This document shows, piece by piece, positions 6,760 to 14,729 of a stretch of 15,051 bases of DNA. The number at the start of each line of letters is the position of its first letter. Positions within the stretch are counted from its first letter, which is position 1. A program made the translations under genes and the position numbers. Location of the stretch: NCBI GenBank assembly GCA_945643825.1, contig CALZEZ010000008.1:1-15051 (forward strand), written 5' to 3'. Source of the stretch: an uncultured Lachnospiraceae bacterium (GTDB lineage Bacteria; Bacillota; Clostridia; Lachnospirales; Lachnospiraceae). The notes beneath the pieces are model-generated. The model was not told the DNA's origin and did not search any database. It was given only the letters and a program-made list of their open reading frames with translations.

Positions 6760-8361
6760 ATGAGCGCAGAAGCCATCAAAAAACTCATCGAGGATGGAAA
6801 AGCCATTCTCGGTATTGAATTTGGTTCCACACGCATTAAGGCAGTTCTGATCGATGAGGAGCACAACCCCATCGCGTCCGGAAGCCATGAGTGGGAGAAC
6901 CGTCTGGAAAACAACATCTGGACCTATCATGAGGAGGATGTCTGGGAAGGACTGCATGACTGCTATGCAGATTTGCAGAAGGATGTAGAGAGCAGATACG
7001 GTGCACAGATCACAACCTTAAAGGCAATCGGATTCAGTGCGATGATGCACGGCTACATGCCGTTTGACAAAGCTGGAAAGCTCCTGGTTCCGTTCCGCAC
7101 CTGGCGCAATACGATGACAGAAGCGGCAGCAAACGAGCTGACCCGTGACTTTGAATACAACATTCCGCAGCGCTGGAGCATCGCACATCTCTATCAGGCA
7201 ATCCTAAATGGAGAAGAGCATGTAAAGGATATCGATTTCCTGACCACCCTGGAGGGCTATGTACACTGGAAGCTGACCGGAGAGCGCGTCATCGGTATCG
7301 GCGAGGCGTCCGGTATGTTCCCGATTGATATCGAGAAAATGGAATATCACAGCCGCATGGTACAGATATTTGATGAAAAGATTGCAGACAAGGGATATCC
7401 ATGGAGACTGCTGGATATCATGCCGAAGATCCTGCTTGCAGGTGATAAGGCCGGCACACTGACCGAGGAAGGTGCAAAATTGATCGATGCTTCCGGAAAG
7501 CTTCAGGCAGGCATTCCGTTATGTCCGCCCGAGGGAGATGCCGGAACCGGTATGACAGCAACCAATTCGGTTACCAGACGCACCGGAAATGTCTCCGCAG
7601 GTACCTCTGTATTTGCCATGGTTGTTCTGGAAAAAGAGCTGTCAAAGGTTTATCCCGAGATTGACCTTGTCACCACACCAAACGGCAACCTCGTCGGTAT
7701 GGTACACTGCAACAACTGCACCTCAGACCTCAATGCCTGGGTGAACCTGTTTAAGGAGTTTGCACAGAGCTTTGGCATGAAGGTGGACATGAATGAGCTG
7801 TTTGGCACACTGTATAATAAGGCATTAGAGGGCGATGCAGACTGCGGCGGACTTCTTGCCTACAACTATTTTTCCGGCGAGAGCATTACCGGCTTTGAGG
7901 AGGGCAGACCTCTCTTTGCCCGCACACCGGATGCCTCCTTTACGCTTGCAAACTTCATGAGAGTACATCTCTTTACCGCACTTGGAGCCTTAAAGATCGG
8001 TCTTGACATTTTATGTAAACAGGAAAAAGTGACGATCGACAAGATGCTTGGACACGGCGGACTGTTTAAGACCAAGGGCGTTGGACAGAAGATTATGGCA
8101 GCAGCCATCGATGCACCCGTTACCGTTATGGAAACCGCAGGAGAAGGCGGTGCGTGGGGTATCGCTCTTCTGGCCGCTTACATGATGCAGAAGGACGAGG
8201 GTGAGACTCTCGATGCTTATCTTGCCGACAAGGTATTTAAGGGCGAGACCGGAACCTCCATGGATCCCGATGCAAAGGATGTGGAAGGCTTTAATCGCTT
8301 TATCGAGCGCTATCAGGCAGGTCTTTCTATTGAGAGAGCAGCCGTTGCCGATTTGAAATAA
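6760..8361 (+). CDS. FGGY-family pentulose kinase (xylulokinase / L-ribulokinase type)
   Basis: This enzyme phosphorylates a ketopentose with ATP. The 533 residues show the two actin-like domains of FGGY kinases. LGIEFGSTRIKAV (17-29) is the phosphate-1 loop. GFSAMMHGYMPFD (91-103) and PFRTWRN (111-117) line the sugar site. LEGYVHWKLTGE (164-175) matches the family pattern, and PPEGDAGTGM (257-266) carries the likely catalytic base Asp260. GNVSAGTS (276-283), LGHGGLFKT (430-438) and GEGGAWGIALLA (461-472) form the ATP site. It is first in an operon and sits 21 nt before araD, whose product acts on L-ribulose 5-phosphate. An L-ribulokinase role therefore fits, but the N-terminal motif is not the classical AraB form and D-xylulose is equally possible. 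The family is certain; the substrate is inference, so no symbol is given. Confidence 0.9.
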   Translation: MSAEAIKKLIEDGKAILGIEFGSTRIKAVLIDEEHNPIASGSHEWENRLENNIWTYHEEDVWEGLHDCYADLQKDVESRYGAQITTLKAIGFSAMMHGYMPFDKAGKLLVPFRTWRNTMTEAAANELTRDFEYNIPQRWSIAHLYQAILNGEEHVKDIDFLTTLEGYVHWKLTGERVIGIGEASGMFPIDIEKMEYHSRMVQIFDEKIADKGYPWRLLDIMPKILLAGDKAGTLTEEGAKLIDASGKLQAGIPLCPPEGDAGTGMTATNSVTRRTGNVSAGTSVFAMVVLEKELSKVYPEIDLVTTPNGNLVGMVHCNNCTSDLNAWVNLFKEFAQSFGMKVDMNELFGTLYNKALEGDADCGGLLAYNYFSGESITGFEEGRPLFARTPDASFTLANFMRVHLFTALGALKIGLDILCKQEKVTIDKMLGHGGLFKTKGVGQKIMAAAIDAPVTVMETAGEGGAWGIALLAAYMMQKDEGETLDAYLADKVFKGETGTSMDPDAKDVEGFNRFIERYQAGLSIERAAVADLK

Positions 8362-8382
8362 TACACGAAAAGGAGAAGGACA

Positions 8383-9078
8383 ATGCTGGAAGAACTCAAA
8401 AAACGCGTCTATGAGGCCAACATGCTGCTCCCGAAGTACGGGCTTGTCACCTTTACCTGGGGAAATGTCAGCGAGCTCGATGCAGAGAGCGGAATCTTTG
8501 CGATCAAGCCAAGTGGTGTGGACTACGATAAGCTGACACCGGACGATATGGTACTCGTAGACCTGGAAGGAAATAAGGTGGAGGGACGCTACAATCCGTC
8601 CTCCGATACAGCGACTCATGTAGAGCTTTACAAGGCTTTCCCTGAGATTGGCGGTGTCGTACATACACATTCCTCCTATGCAACAAGCTGGGCGCAGGCA
8701 GGACGGAGCATTCCCTGCTATGGAACGACCCATGCAGACTATATCTATGGAGAGGTACCATGTGTCCGCTGCCTGACCGAGGAGGAAATTGCAGCAAACT
8801 ATGAGAAGAACACAGGTCTGTTGATCGTAGATGAGTTTAAGCGCCTAAAGAAAGATCCGAAGGCAGTGCCGGCAGTTTTGTGCAAGAACCACGGACCCTT
8901 TGCATGGGGAAAGGATGCACATGAGGCGGTTCATAATGCGGTTGTCTTAGAGGAGGTTGCAAAGATGGCATACCGTGCCGAGACGATCAATCCGAGGATC
9001 CAGCCCGCACCGCAGGAGCTTCAGGACAAGCATTATTATAGAAAGCATGGTGCAAATGCCTACTACGGACAACGCTAG
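8383..9078 (+). CDS. araD: L-ribulose-5-phosphate 4-epimerase (class II aldolase family)
   Basis: AraD interconverts L-ribulose 5-phosphate and D-xylulose 5-phosphate by retro-aldol chemistry on a divalent metal (zinc in E. coli) and is normally a cytoplasmic tetramer. At 231 residues it has the same length as E. coli AraD. Metal ligands are visible as His94 and His96 (VVHTHSSYA) and His170 (KNHGPFAWG). PSG at 43-45 and SSD at 73-75 are the phosphate-binding loops, Asp119 (THADY) is the likely catalytic acid/base, and the C-terminal HGANAYYGQ contains the catalytic Tyr. These features favour AraD over the related fuculose or rhamnulose aldolases. AAGGAG at 8370-8375, seven bases before the ATG, supports the start. 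It follows the kinase by 21 nt and is followed by a 99-nt gap before transketolase. Confidence 0.94.
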   Translation: MLEELKKRVYEANMLLPKYGLVTFTWGNVSELDAESGIFAIKPSGVDYDKLTPDDMVLVDLEGNKVEGRYNPSSDTATHVELYKAFPEIGGVVHTHSSYATSWAQAGRSIPCYGTTHADYIYGEVPCVRCLTEEEIAANYEKNTGLLIVDEFKRLKKDPKAVPAVLCKNHGPFAWGKDAHEAVHNAVVLEEVAKMAYRAETINPRIQPAPQELQDKHYYRKHGANAYYGQR

Positions 9079-9177
9079 AATAGTAAATTTGAGCAAAAAG
9101 TGAATAGACGCTTCTTGCTTACTGTGTTAGAGTAATGACGATTAGAAGCCGCACTTTGCGGCAGAACGGGGTGAAAC
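9079..9177 (+). other. Structured 99-nt gap between araD and transketolase
   Basis: Nested inverted repeats are visible: GCTTCT (9110-9115) with AGAAGC (9144-9149), enclosing TTACT (9119-9123) with AGTAA (9131-9135). A separate GCCGC-ACTTT-GCGGC hairpin (9148-9162) ends six bases before the GGGGTG ribosome site at 9168-9173. The outer stem and the last hairpin share bases 9148-9149 and cannot both form fully. No U-run follows, so this is not an intrinsic terminator. TGTTAGAGT at 9125-9133 could be a weak extended -10 for an internal promoter. This is the longest non-coding stretch inside the operon. Confidence 0.45.
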
Positions 9178-10020
9178 ATGAATAATTTAGAACTTGCAAA
9201 GCATGCAAATCAGGTGCGCAAGGGAATCATCAAGGGTGTTCACAGTGCAAAAGCCGGACATCCGGGCGGATCTCTCTCTGCAGCCGACATCTACACATTT
9301 CTGTATTTTGAAGAGTTGAATATTGATCCGAAGAATCCCAAAGATCCGGACAGAGACCGTTTCGTTCTTTCTAAGGGACACACCGCTCCTGGTCTTTATT
9401 CCACGCTGGCTCACAGAGGCTATTTCCCGGAGGAGGATCTGCTGACTCTTCGTAAGCTTGGCTCCTATTTACAGGGACATCCGGACATGAAGAAAATCCC
9501 GGGTGTTGATATGTCCAGCGGTTCTCTTGGACAGGGAATCTCTGCAGCGGTTGGTATGGCACTTGGTGCAAAGCTTTCCGGCAAGGATTTCCGCGTATAT
9601 ACCTTACTCGGCGATGGTGAGATCGAGGAAGGACAGGTTTGGGAGGCAGCTATGTTTGCCGGCCATCGTAAGCTTGACAATCTCTGCGTGATCGTAGACA
9701 ACAACGGCTTACAGATCGACGGAAGCATTGATGATGTATGCTCTCCGAATCCAATTGACAAGAAGTTCGAGGCATTTAATTTCCATGTGATCCATGTGGA
9801 TGCACATGATTTCGATGCAATTCGCGCAGCCTTCAACGAGGCAAAGCAGACCAGGGGCGTTCCTACTGCAATCATCGCTCACAGCACCAAGGGTAAAGGT
9901 GTTTCCTTCATGGAGGGCAGCGTTGACTGGCATGGTAAGGCACCTAACGATGAAGAGTTTGCAACAGCAATGGCTGATTTAGAGAAAATTGATGAGCAGT
10001 TAGAGAAAGCAGGTGAATAA
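9178..10020 (+). CDS. Transketolase, N-terminal (thiamine-diphosphate-binding) subunit
   Basis: Together with the next gene this makes a transketolase, which moves two-carbon units between ketose and aldose phosphates in the non-oxidative pentose phosphate pathway. The 280 residues correspond to the first domain of the one-piece enzyme. GHPGGSLS (27-34), SKGHTAP (66-72) and SSGSLGQG (113-120) are substrate/cofactor loops. GDGEIEEGQVWEA (145-157) followed by DNNG (174-177) is the thiamine diphosphate/Mg motif. The split form is common in Firmicutes and archaea and is not a frameshift, because the second gene has its own start two bases after this stop. GGGGTG at 9168-9173 is a modest, closely spaced ribosome site preceded by a GC hairpin. 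Confidence 0.95.
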   Translation: MNNLELAKHANQVRKGIIKGVHSAKAGHPGGSLSAADIYTFLYFEELNIDPKNPKDPDRDRFVLSKGHTAPGLYSTLAHRGYFPEEDLLTLRKLGSYLQGHPDMKKIPGVDMSSGSLGQGISAAVGMALGAKLSGKDFRVYTLLGDGEIEEGQVWEAAMFAGHRKLDNLCVIVDNNGLQIDGSIDDVCSPNPIDKKFEAFNFHVIHVDAHDFDAIRAAFNEAKQTRGVPTAIIAHSTKGKGVSFMEGSVDWHGKAPNDEEFATAMADLEKIDEQLEKAGE

Positions 10021-10022
10021 GG

Positions 10023-10970
10023 ATGGCAGATGCAGTGAAGAAGATAGCTACCAGAGAAAGCTATGGTAGAGCATTAGTAGAATTGGGAGCAGAGCATCAG
10101 GATGTGGTTGTTTTAGATGCAGATCTGGCAGCAGCTACCAAGACCGGTATGTTTAAAAAGGCATATCCGGACAGACATATTGACTGTGGTATCGCAGAAT
10201 CTAACATGATCGGTATTGCAGCAGGACTTGCTACCACAGGATTTGTTCCTTTCGCAAGCTCCTTTGCAATGTTTGCAGCAGGACGTGCCTTTGAGCAGGT
10301 TCGTAACACGGTAGGATACCCTCATTTAAATGTAAAAATCGGTGCAACCCATGCCGGTATCACCGTTGGTGAGGATGGAGCAAGCCATCAGTGTAACGAG
10401 GATATCGCTCTGATGCGTACGATTCCGGGAATGGTTGTAATGTGCCCGTCCGACGATGTGGAGGCAGTTGCCTGTGTGAAGGCTGCTTATGAGCATCAGG
10501 GACCTGTTTATATGAGATTTGGCCGTTTTGCAGTGCCGGTTATCAATGACAGACCGGATTATCATTTTGAGATCGGTAAGGGCGATGTCGTTAAGGAAGG
10601 AAAAGACCTGACCATCGTAGCTACCGGACTTTGCGTGGCAAGTGCTCTTGAGGCTGCTGAAATGTTAAAAGCTGACGGCGTGGACGCAGAGGTTATCAAC
10701 ATCTGCACCATCAAGCCGCTCGATGAGGATCTCATCATTGCAAGTGCGAAGAAGACCGGCAAGGTTGTAACCGTTGAGGAGCACTCTGTGATCGGCGGAC
10801 TTGGCTCAGCAGTATGTGATGCACTTTGCGAGAAGGCACCGACTCCGGTTTGCAAGCTTGGTATGCAGGATAAATTCGGTGAGTCCGGATCTGCACAGGC
10901 TCTGATGGAGAAATATAAATTAGATGGCAAGGGCGTTTACGAGTCCATCAAAGAATATTTAGGAAAATAA
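10023..10970 (+). CDS. Transketolase, C-terminal (pyrimidine-binding) subunit
   Basis: This is the second half of the split transketolase, 315 residues. It has the pyrimidine-binding domain with the catalytic Glu59 in IAESNMIGIAAGLA (57-70), which activates the cofactor bound mainly by the other subunit. GEDGASHQ (116-123) is the conserved substrate loop. From about residue 190 the transketolase C-terminal domain follows (LTIVATGLCVASALEAAEML, then KVVTVEEHSVIGGLGSAV). The start lies two bases after the stop of the N-terminal subunit gene, with the ribosome site inside that gene's end, so the two are almost certainly translationally coupled at equal ratio. A DXS-like or pyruvate dehydrogenase beta assignment is less likely given the partner gene. 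Confidence 0.95.
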   Translation: MADAVKKIATRESYGRALVELGAEHQDVVVLDADLAAATKTGMFKKAYPDRHIDCGIAESNMIGIAAGLATTGFVPFASSFAMFAAGRAFEQVRNTVGYPHLNVKIGATHAGITVGEDGASHQCNEDIALMRTIPGMVVMCPSDDVEAVACVKAAYEHQGPVYMRFGRFAVPVINDRPDYHFEIGKGDVVKEGKDLTIVATGLCVASALEAAEMLKADGVDAEVINICTIKPLDEDLIIASAKKTGKVVTVEEHSVIGGLGSAVCDALCEKAPTPVCKLGMQDKFGESGSAQALMEKYKLDGKGVYESIKEYLGK

Positions 10971-10978
10971 AAGACATC

Positions 10979-11626
10979 ATGATACTATCACCATCGATTT
11001 TGGCAGCAGATTTTAATAAGCTGGGAGAGCAGCTATGTGAGCTGGACCGTGCCGGGGCACAGTATGTGCACATCGACGTGATGGACGGGCTTTTTGTTCC
11101 CTCCATTTCCTTTGGCATGCCGCTGATCTCCTCCATTCGTGGGACGACCGGACGATTTTTTGATGTACATCTGATGATTGAAAAGCCGGAGCGCTACATT
11201 GACGAGTTTGTCAGGTGTGGCGCTGACGGCATCACCTTTCATCTGGAGGCAACCGAGGATCCTGAGGCTGTGATTCGTCAGATTCATGAGGCCGGGGTTC
11301 GGGCAGGCATTTCGATCAAGCCGGGTACCATGGTGGAGAAGGTTTATCCTTATCTGGGGAAGGTGGACATGGTTCTTCTGATGACGGTCGAGCCGGGCTT
11401 TGGAGGACAGGCCTATATCCCTGAATCGACAGAGCGCATCCGCAGGGTCAGACAGTTTATTAACGAGCATGGATTGACCACTGATCTGGAGGTTGATGGC
11501 GGAATTAAGACACAGAACCTTAAGATGGTTTTGGAGGCCGGCGCAAATGTCATTGTAGCCGGATCTGCCATTTTAAAAGGTGATATTACGGCAAATGTAA
11601 AAGCATTCCTGCAATTTGCAGATTGA
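10979..11626 (+). CDS. rpe: Ribulose-phosphate 3-epimerase
   Basis: Rpe interconverts D-ribulose 5-phosphate and D-xylulose 5-phosphate, which completes the link between the pentoses handled by this operon. The 215-residue TIM barrel shows all expected sites. LSPSILAADF is at 3-12, HIDVMDG (31-37) has metal ligand His31 and catalytic Asp33, and DVHLMI (62-67) has His64. VEPGFGGQ (137-144) is the phosphate loop, LEVDGGI (170-176) has catalytic Asp173, and VAGSAI (193-198) is the second phosphate site. Allulose-6-phosphate epimerase (AlsE) is a related alternative, but the loops fit Rpe better. The start lies eight bases after the transketolase stop. The only Shine-Dalgarno-like sequence is AGGA at 10961-10964, 14 bases away, so translation probably depends on coupling. 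It is the last gene before the terminator. Confidence 0.93.
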   Translation: MILSPSILAADFNKLGEQLCELDRAGAQYVHIDVMDGLFVPSISFGMPLISSIRGTTGRFFDVHLMIEKPERYIDEFVRCGADGITFHLEATEDPEAVIRQIHEAGVRAGISIKPGTMVEKVYPYLGKVDMVLLMTVEPGFGGQAYIPESTERIRRVRQFINEHGLTTDLEVDGGIKTQNLKMVLEAGANVIVAGSAILKGDITANVKAFLQFAD

Positions 11627-11632
11627 TCTAAA

Positions 11633-11657
11633 CAAGAATCGACGCAGGAGATTCTTG
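11633..11657 (+). other. 8-bp inverted repeat hairpin just before the operon terminator
   Basis: CAAGAATC (11633-11640) and GATTCTTG (11650-11657) are perfect complements around a 9-base loop. The hairpin begins six bases after the rpe stop and ends one base before the terminator hairpin. It has no U-run of its own. It may stabilise the 3' end of the operon RNA, or belong to a short metG leader. Confidence 0.55.
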
Positions 11658-11658
11658 C

Positions 11659-11686
11659 AAGCGGATGCGCTGGCATCCGCTTTTTT
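11659..11686 (+). terminator. Rho-independent terminator after rpe
   Basis: GCGGATGC (11661-11668), a GCTG loop, GCATCCGC (11673-11680) and then six Ts. The two As before the stem can pair with the first Ts. This strong terminator ends the pentose operon. It sits 32 bases before the metG start, so metG either needs a promoter that overlaps or precedes it, or receives read-through. Confidence 0.9.
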
Positions 11687-11718
11687 GGAGTAATAGGAAA
11701 AGGAGCCGAAGCGCTGTT

Positions 11719-13719
11719 ATGAAAATGAAGGGAAAGTATTATTTGACAACTGCCATTGCGTATACCTCCGGGAAACCGCACATTGGCAACAGCTATGAGA
11801 TTGTCTTGGCAGACAGCATTGCCCGCTTTAAGCGAAAGGACGGCTACGATGTCCGCTTTATGACAGGAACCGATGAGCATGGACAGAAGATCGAGCTAAA
11901 GGCCGAGGAGGCAGGTGTGACTCCGAAGGAATTTGTGGACAAGGTTGCGGGACAGATTCGTGACATCTGCGATATGCTCAACATCTCCTATGATAAGTTT
12001 ATCCGTACAACAGATGATTATCATGAGAAGGAAGTGCAGAAGATTTTTAAAAAGCTCTACGAGCAGGGCGATATCTACAAAGGTGCCTATGAAGGAATGT
12101 ACTGTACTCCGTGTGAGTCCTTCTGGACACAGGCACAGCTTGTGGACGGCAAGTGTCCTGACTGCGGCAGAGAGGTAAAGCCTGCCAAGGAGGAAGCTTA
12201 TTTCTTCAGAATGAGCAAATATGCAGACCGTTTGATCGAGCATATCAATACACACCCCGAGTTTATCCAGCCCGTATCCCGCAAGAACGAGATGATGAAC
12301 AATTTCCTTCTTCCGGGACTGCAGGATCTTTGCGTATCCAGAACCTCCTTTAAATGGGGCATTCCGGTAGATTTTGATGACAAGCACGTCGTTTATGTAT
12401 GGCTCGATGCGCTCAGCAACTATATCACCGGACTCGGCTATCACTGTGAGGGCGGCTCGGATGAGCTCTATGCGAAATACTGGCCGGCAGACCTGCACTT
12501 GATTGGAAAGGATATCATTCGCTTCCATACGATTTACTGGCCGATCTTCCTGATGGCTCTTGGTGAGCCTCTGCCGAAGCAGGTATTTGGTCACCCGTGG
12601 CTGTTACAGGGCGATGGTAAGATGAGTAAATCCAAAGGAAATGTCATCTACGCAGAGGATCTGGTGGATTTCTTTGGCGTGGACGCCGTGCGTTATTTCG
12701 TACTGCATGAGATGCCGTTTGAAAATGATGGCGTGATTACCTGGGAGCTCATGGTAGAGCGCCTGAATTCGGACCTTGCCAATACCCTTGGAAACCTTGT
12801 CAACCGCACGATTTCCATGAGCAACAAATACTTTGGCGGAATTGTGGAAAATAAGGGTGAGAGCACAGACGCACAGGAGAAGGCCATCGATGACGATTTA
12901 AAAGCTGTTGTGACAGGCACCTATGCGCGTGTGGCAGCTAAAATGGAAGAGCTTAAGGTAGCGGATGCCATTTCTGAGATCTTCACAACCTTCAAGCGCT
13001 GCAATAAATATATTGATGAGACGATGCCCTGGGCACTTGCCAAGGACGAGGCGAAGAGGGATCGTCTGGCAACCGTGCTCTACAACCTCGTAGAGAGCAT
13101 CACGATCGGAGCAAGCCTCCTTGAGAGCTTTATGCCCGAGAGCGCAGCCAAAATAGCCGGACAGCTTAACACCTCACTGCGAGACTTTGACACGCTGACA
13201 CAGTTTGGCCTTTATGAGAGCGGTACCAAGGTGACCGATGCACCGGAGATCCTTTTTGCCCGCCAGGATTTAAAGGAGATTATGGAAAAGGTTGAAGTTC
13301 TTCAGGAGAAGCAGCGTGCGCAGGCAGGCGTTGCACAGGAAGCACCTGCAGAAGAGACCAAAGAAGAAAATGTAATCGATATCGAGAGAAAACCGGAAGT
13401 GACCTACGATGATTTTGCAAAGCTTCAATTCCAGGTGGGTGAGATCATCGACTGTAAGGAGGTTCCCAAGTCCAAGAAGCTTCTTTGCTCTCAGGTTAAG
13501 ATCGGTAGCGAGGTAAGACAGATTCTGTCCGGTATCAAGCAGTACTACAGTGCCGAGGAGATGGTCGGCAAGAAGGTTATGGTCATCACGAACCTGAAAC
13601 CGGCGACCCTTGCAGGAATGCAGTCGGAGGGAATGCTTTTATGCGCGGAGGATGCAGAGGGAAACCTTGCCCTGATGACGCCTGAAAAGCCGATGCCGGC
13701 CGGAGCGGAAATTTGTTAA
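11719..13719 (+). CDS. metG: Methionyl-tRNA synthetase with C-terminal tRNA-binding domain
   Basis: MetG charges tRNA-Met and initiator tRNA. From the ATG at 11719 it is 666 residues. HIGN at 21-24 is the HIGH signature of class I synthetases and KMSKS is exact at 301-305. Cys129, 132, 146 and 149 (CTPC...CPDC) form the single zinc knuckle of the CP domain. VWLDALSNYITGLG (227-240) is in the catalytic core, an anticodon-binding helical domain follows, and residues 563-666 (from YDDFAKLQF) form an EMAP/Trbp111-like tRNA-binding domain that usually dimerises. The frame is open upstream to 11665, but that ATG lies inside the terminator hairpin and adds no family sequence. AGGAG at 11701-11705 sits 13 bases before the ATG at 11719, which is long; ATG 11725 is an alternative. 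Terminators on both sides suggest a single-gene transcript. Confidence 0.97.
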   Translation: MKMKGKYYLTTAIAYTSGKPHIGNSYEIVLADSIARFKRKDGYDVRFMTGTDEHGQKIELKAEEAGVTPKEFVDKVAGQIRDICDMLNISYDKFIRTTDDYHEKEVQKIFKKLYEQGDIYKGAYEGMYCTPCESFWTQAQLVDGKCPDCGREVKPAKEEAYFFRMSKYADRLIEHINTHPEFIQPVSRKNEMMNNFLLPGLQDLCVSRTSFKWGIPVDFDDKHVVYVWLDALSNYITGLGYHCEGGSDELYAKYWPADLHLIGKDIIRFHTIYWPIFLMALGEPLPKQVFGHPWLLQGDGKMSKSKGNVIYAEDLVDFFGVDAVRYFVLHEMPFENDGVITWELMVERLNSDLANTLGNLVNRTISMSNKYFGGIVENKGESTDAQEKAIDDDLKAVVTGTYARVAAKMEELKVADAISEIFTTFKRCNKYIDETMPWALAKDEAKRDRLATVLYNLVESITIGASLLESFMPESAAKIAGQLNTSLRDFDTLTQFGLYESGTKVTDAPEILFARQDLKEIMEKVEVLQEKQRAQAGVAQEAPAEETKEENVIDIERKPEVTYDDFAKLQFQVGEIIDCKEVPKSKKLLCSQVKIGSEVRQILSGIKQYYSAEEMVGKKVMVITNLKPATLAGMQSEGMLLCAEDAEGNLALMTPEKPMPAGAEIC

Positions 13720-13731
13720 ATTTTTATGAAA

Positions 13732-13753
13732 TGCCCCCTTTTGGGGGCGTTTT
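13732..13753 (+). terminator. Rho-independent terminator after metG
   Basis: GCCCCC (13733-13738), a TTTT loop, GGGGGC (13743-13748) and then GTTTT. The stem is short but entirely G-C; the U-run is only four bases. It begins 13 bases after the metG stop. Confidence 0.85.
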
Positions 13754-13757
13754 CGTG

Positions 13758-13763
13758 TATACT
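13758..13763 (+). promoter_or_regulatory. Candidate -10 box for the alpha/beta hydrolase gene
   Basis: TATACT (5 of 6 to TATAAT) is preceded directly by TG, five bases after the metG terminator and 27 bases before the hydrolase ATG. The matching -35 region falls inside the terminator hairpin and is not recognisable. The context (between a terminator and a good ribosome site) supports it more than the motif does. Confidence 0.4.
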
Positions 13764-13790
13764 AAAGATATTGTCAGGAGGGGGACGCCT

Positions 13791-14729
13791 ATGCAGAAAA
13801 AAGAGATATCATTTCGATCAGCGGATGGAATACAGAGGATTCATGCAGTGGAGTGGCTGCCGGAAGGGGAGCCAAAGGCGATTTTACAGATTGTGCACGG
13901 CATGGCAGAGTATGTTGAGCGCTACGAGGATTTTGCGACCTTTATGACGGAACATGGCTACATTGTAGTCGGTGAGGATCATCTCGGACATGGCAAATCG
14001 GTTGGTGAAAATGGCAAGAGAGGCTTTTTCTGCGAGGGCGATGCGGCAAGCATTGTTGTCAAGGATGTACACAGACTCCATGAGGAGATTGTTGGAGAAT
14101 ATCCGACACTTCCGTGCTTTATCCTGGGGCACAGCATGGGCTCGTTTATTACAAGAAACTACCTGACCGAATATGGCTTTGAAGTGCAGGGCGCCGTAAT
14201 CATGTCTACCGGTATGCAGCCGAGGCTTCTTCTTCGGTGCAGTAAGCTGTTTGCGAAGCTTGAGGGTGCGATTCGTGGCTACAAGCATGAGAGTGCGATA
14301 CTTGATTACATTGTCTTTGGAAGCTACTGTAAGAAGATACCCGAGCATCCGACAAGCTTTGAATGGCTTACACGCGATGAGGAAATTGTTGCAAAATACG
14401 TAGCGAGTCCGGATTGCGGCTTTAAGTTTACCGATAATGGCTTTATCACTCTGTTTGAGCTTTTGTTAAGATTACATGATACCGATCGGCTCTCAGGGAT
14501 CCCGAAGAACCTCCCGTTGTTCTTTGTGGCAGGAACCGATGATCCGGTCGGAAACTACACAAAGGGTGTGGAGGCGGCCGTTCGTTCCGTAGAGAAAGCT
14601 GGCGTAAAGAATATTAAGAAGAAATATTATGCCGGCATGCGGCATGAGATTTTAAACGAAAAGGAGCATCAGATCGTATATGAGGATTTGCTTTCGTTCT
14701 TTGACGACATCCTCGTCGGAGCGAAATAG
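13791..14729 (+). CDS. Alpha/beta hydrolase, monoacylglycerol lipase / lysophospholipase-like (S33 serine hydrolase fold)
   Basis: This is a probable cytoplasmic serine esterase, 312 residues, with no signal peptide. IVHGMAEYVERY (34-45) is the oxyanion-hole loop typical of monoacylglycerol lipase/PldB-type proteins, and GEDHLGHGKS (61-70) follows. GHSMG (113-117) holds the nucleophile Ser115. GTDDPVG (248-254) supplies the acid (Asp250 or 251) and GMRHEILNE (282-290) the catalytic His285. About 140-235 is the variable lid. The substrate (glycerides, lysophospholipids or another ester) cannot be told from sequence. The frame is open from 13713, but AGGAGGGGG at 13776-13784 places the start at ATG 13791; the upstream part is the metG terminator. 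The next gene begins inside this one. Confidence 0.9.
   Translation: MQKKEISFRSADGIQRIHAVEWLPEGEPKAILQIVHGMAEYVERYEDFATFMTEHGYIVVGEDHLGHGKSVGENGKRGFFCEGDAASIVVKDVHRLHEEIVGEYPTLPCFILGHSMGSFITRNYLTEYGFEVQGAVIMSTGMQPRLLLRCSKLFAKLEGAIRGYKHESAILDYIVFGSYCKKIPEHPTSFEWLTRDEEIVAKYVASPDCGFKFTDNGFITLFELLLRLHDTDRLSGIPKNLPLFFVAGTDDPVGNYTKGVEAAVRSVEKAGVKNIKKKYYAGMRHEILNEKEHQIVYEDLLSFFDDILVGAK

Noticed and set aside
8011..8733. Open frame of 240 codons on the - strand across the kinase-araD junction
   Set aside because: Antisense to two well-supported enzyme genes and their junction; no family resemblance. Its length is explained by codon bias of the genes opposite.
9178..10970. Transketolase broken by frameshift
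   Set aside because: The two halves match the natural N- and C-terminal subunits of split transketolase, and each has a proper start and stop with a two-base gap.
11609..11621. 13-bp palindrome CTGCAATTTGCAG at the end of rpe
   Set aside because: It is inside conserved-length coding sequence, is not followed by a T-run and has no second copy; chance is the simplest explanation.
11627..11718. T-box or SAM riboswitch ahead of metG
   Set aside because: The region is under 100 nt and lacks a T-box sequence or the multi-stem SAM layout; only two simple hairpins are present.
11896..12594. Open frame of 232 codons on the - strand within metG
   Set aside because: Antisense to the conserved catalytic core of MetG; no start signal and no domain seen.
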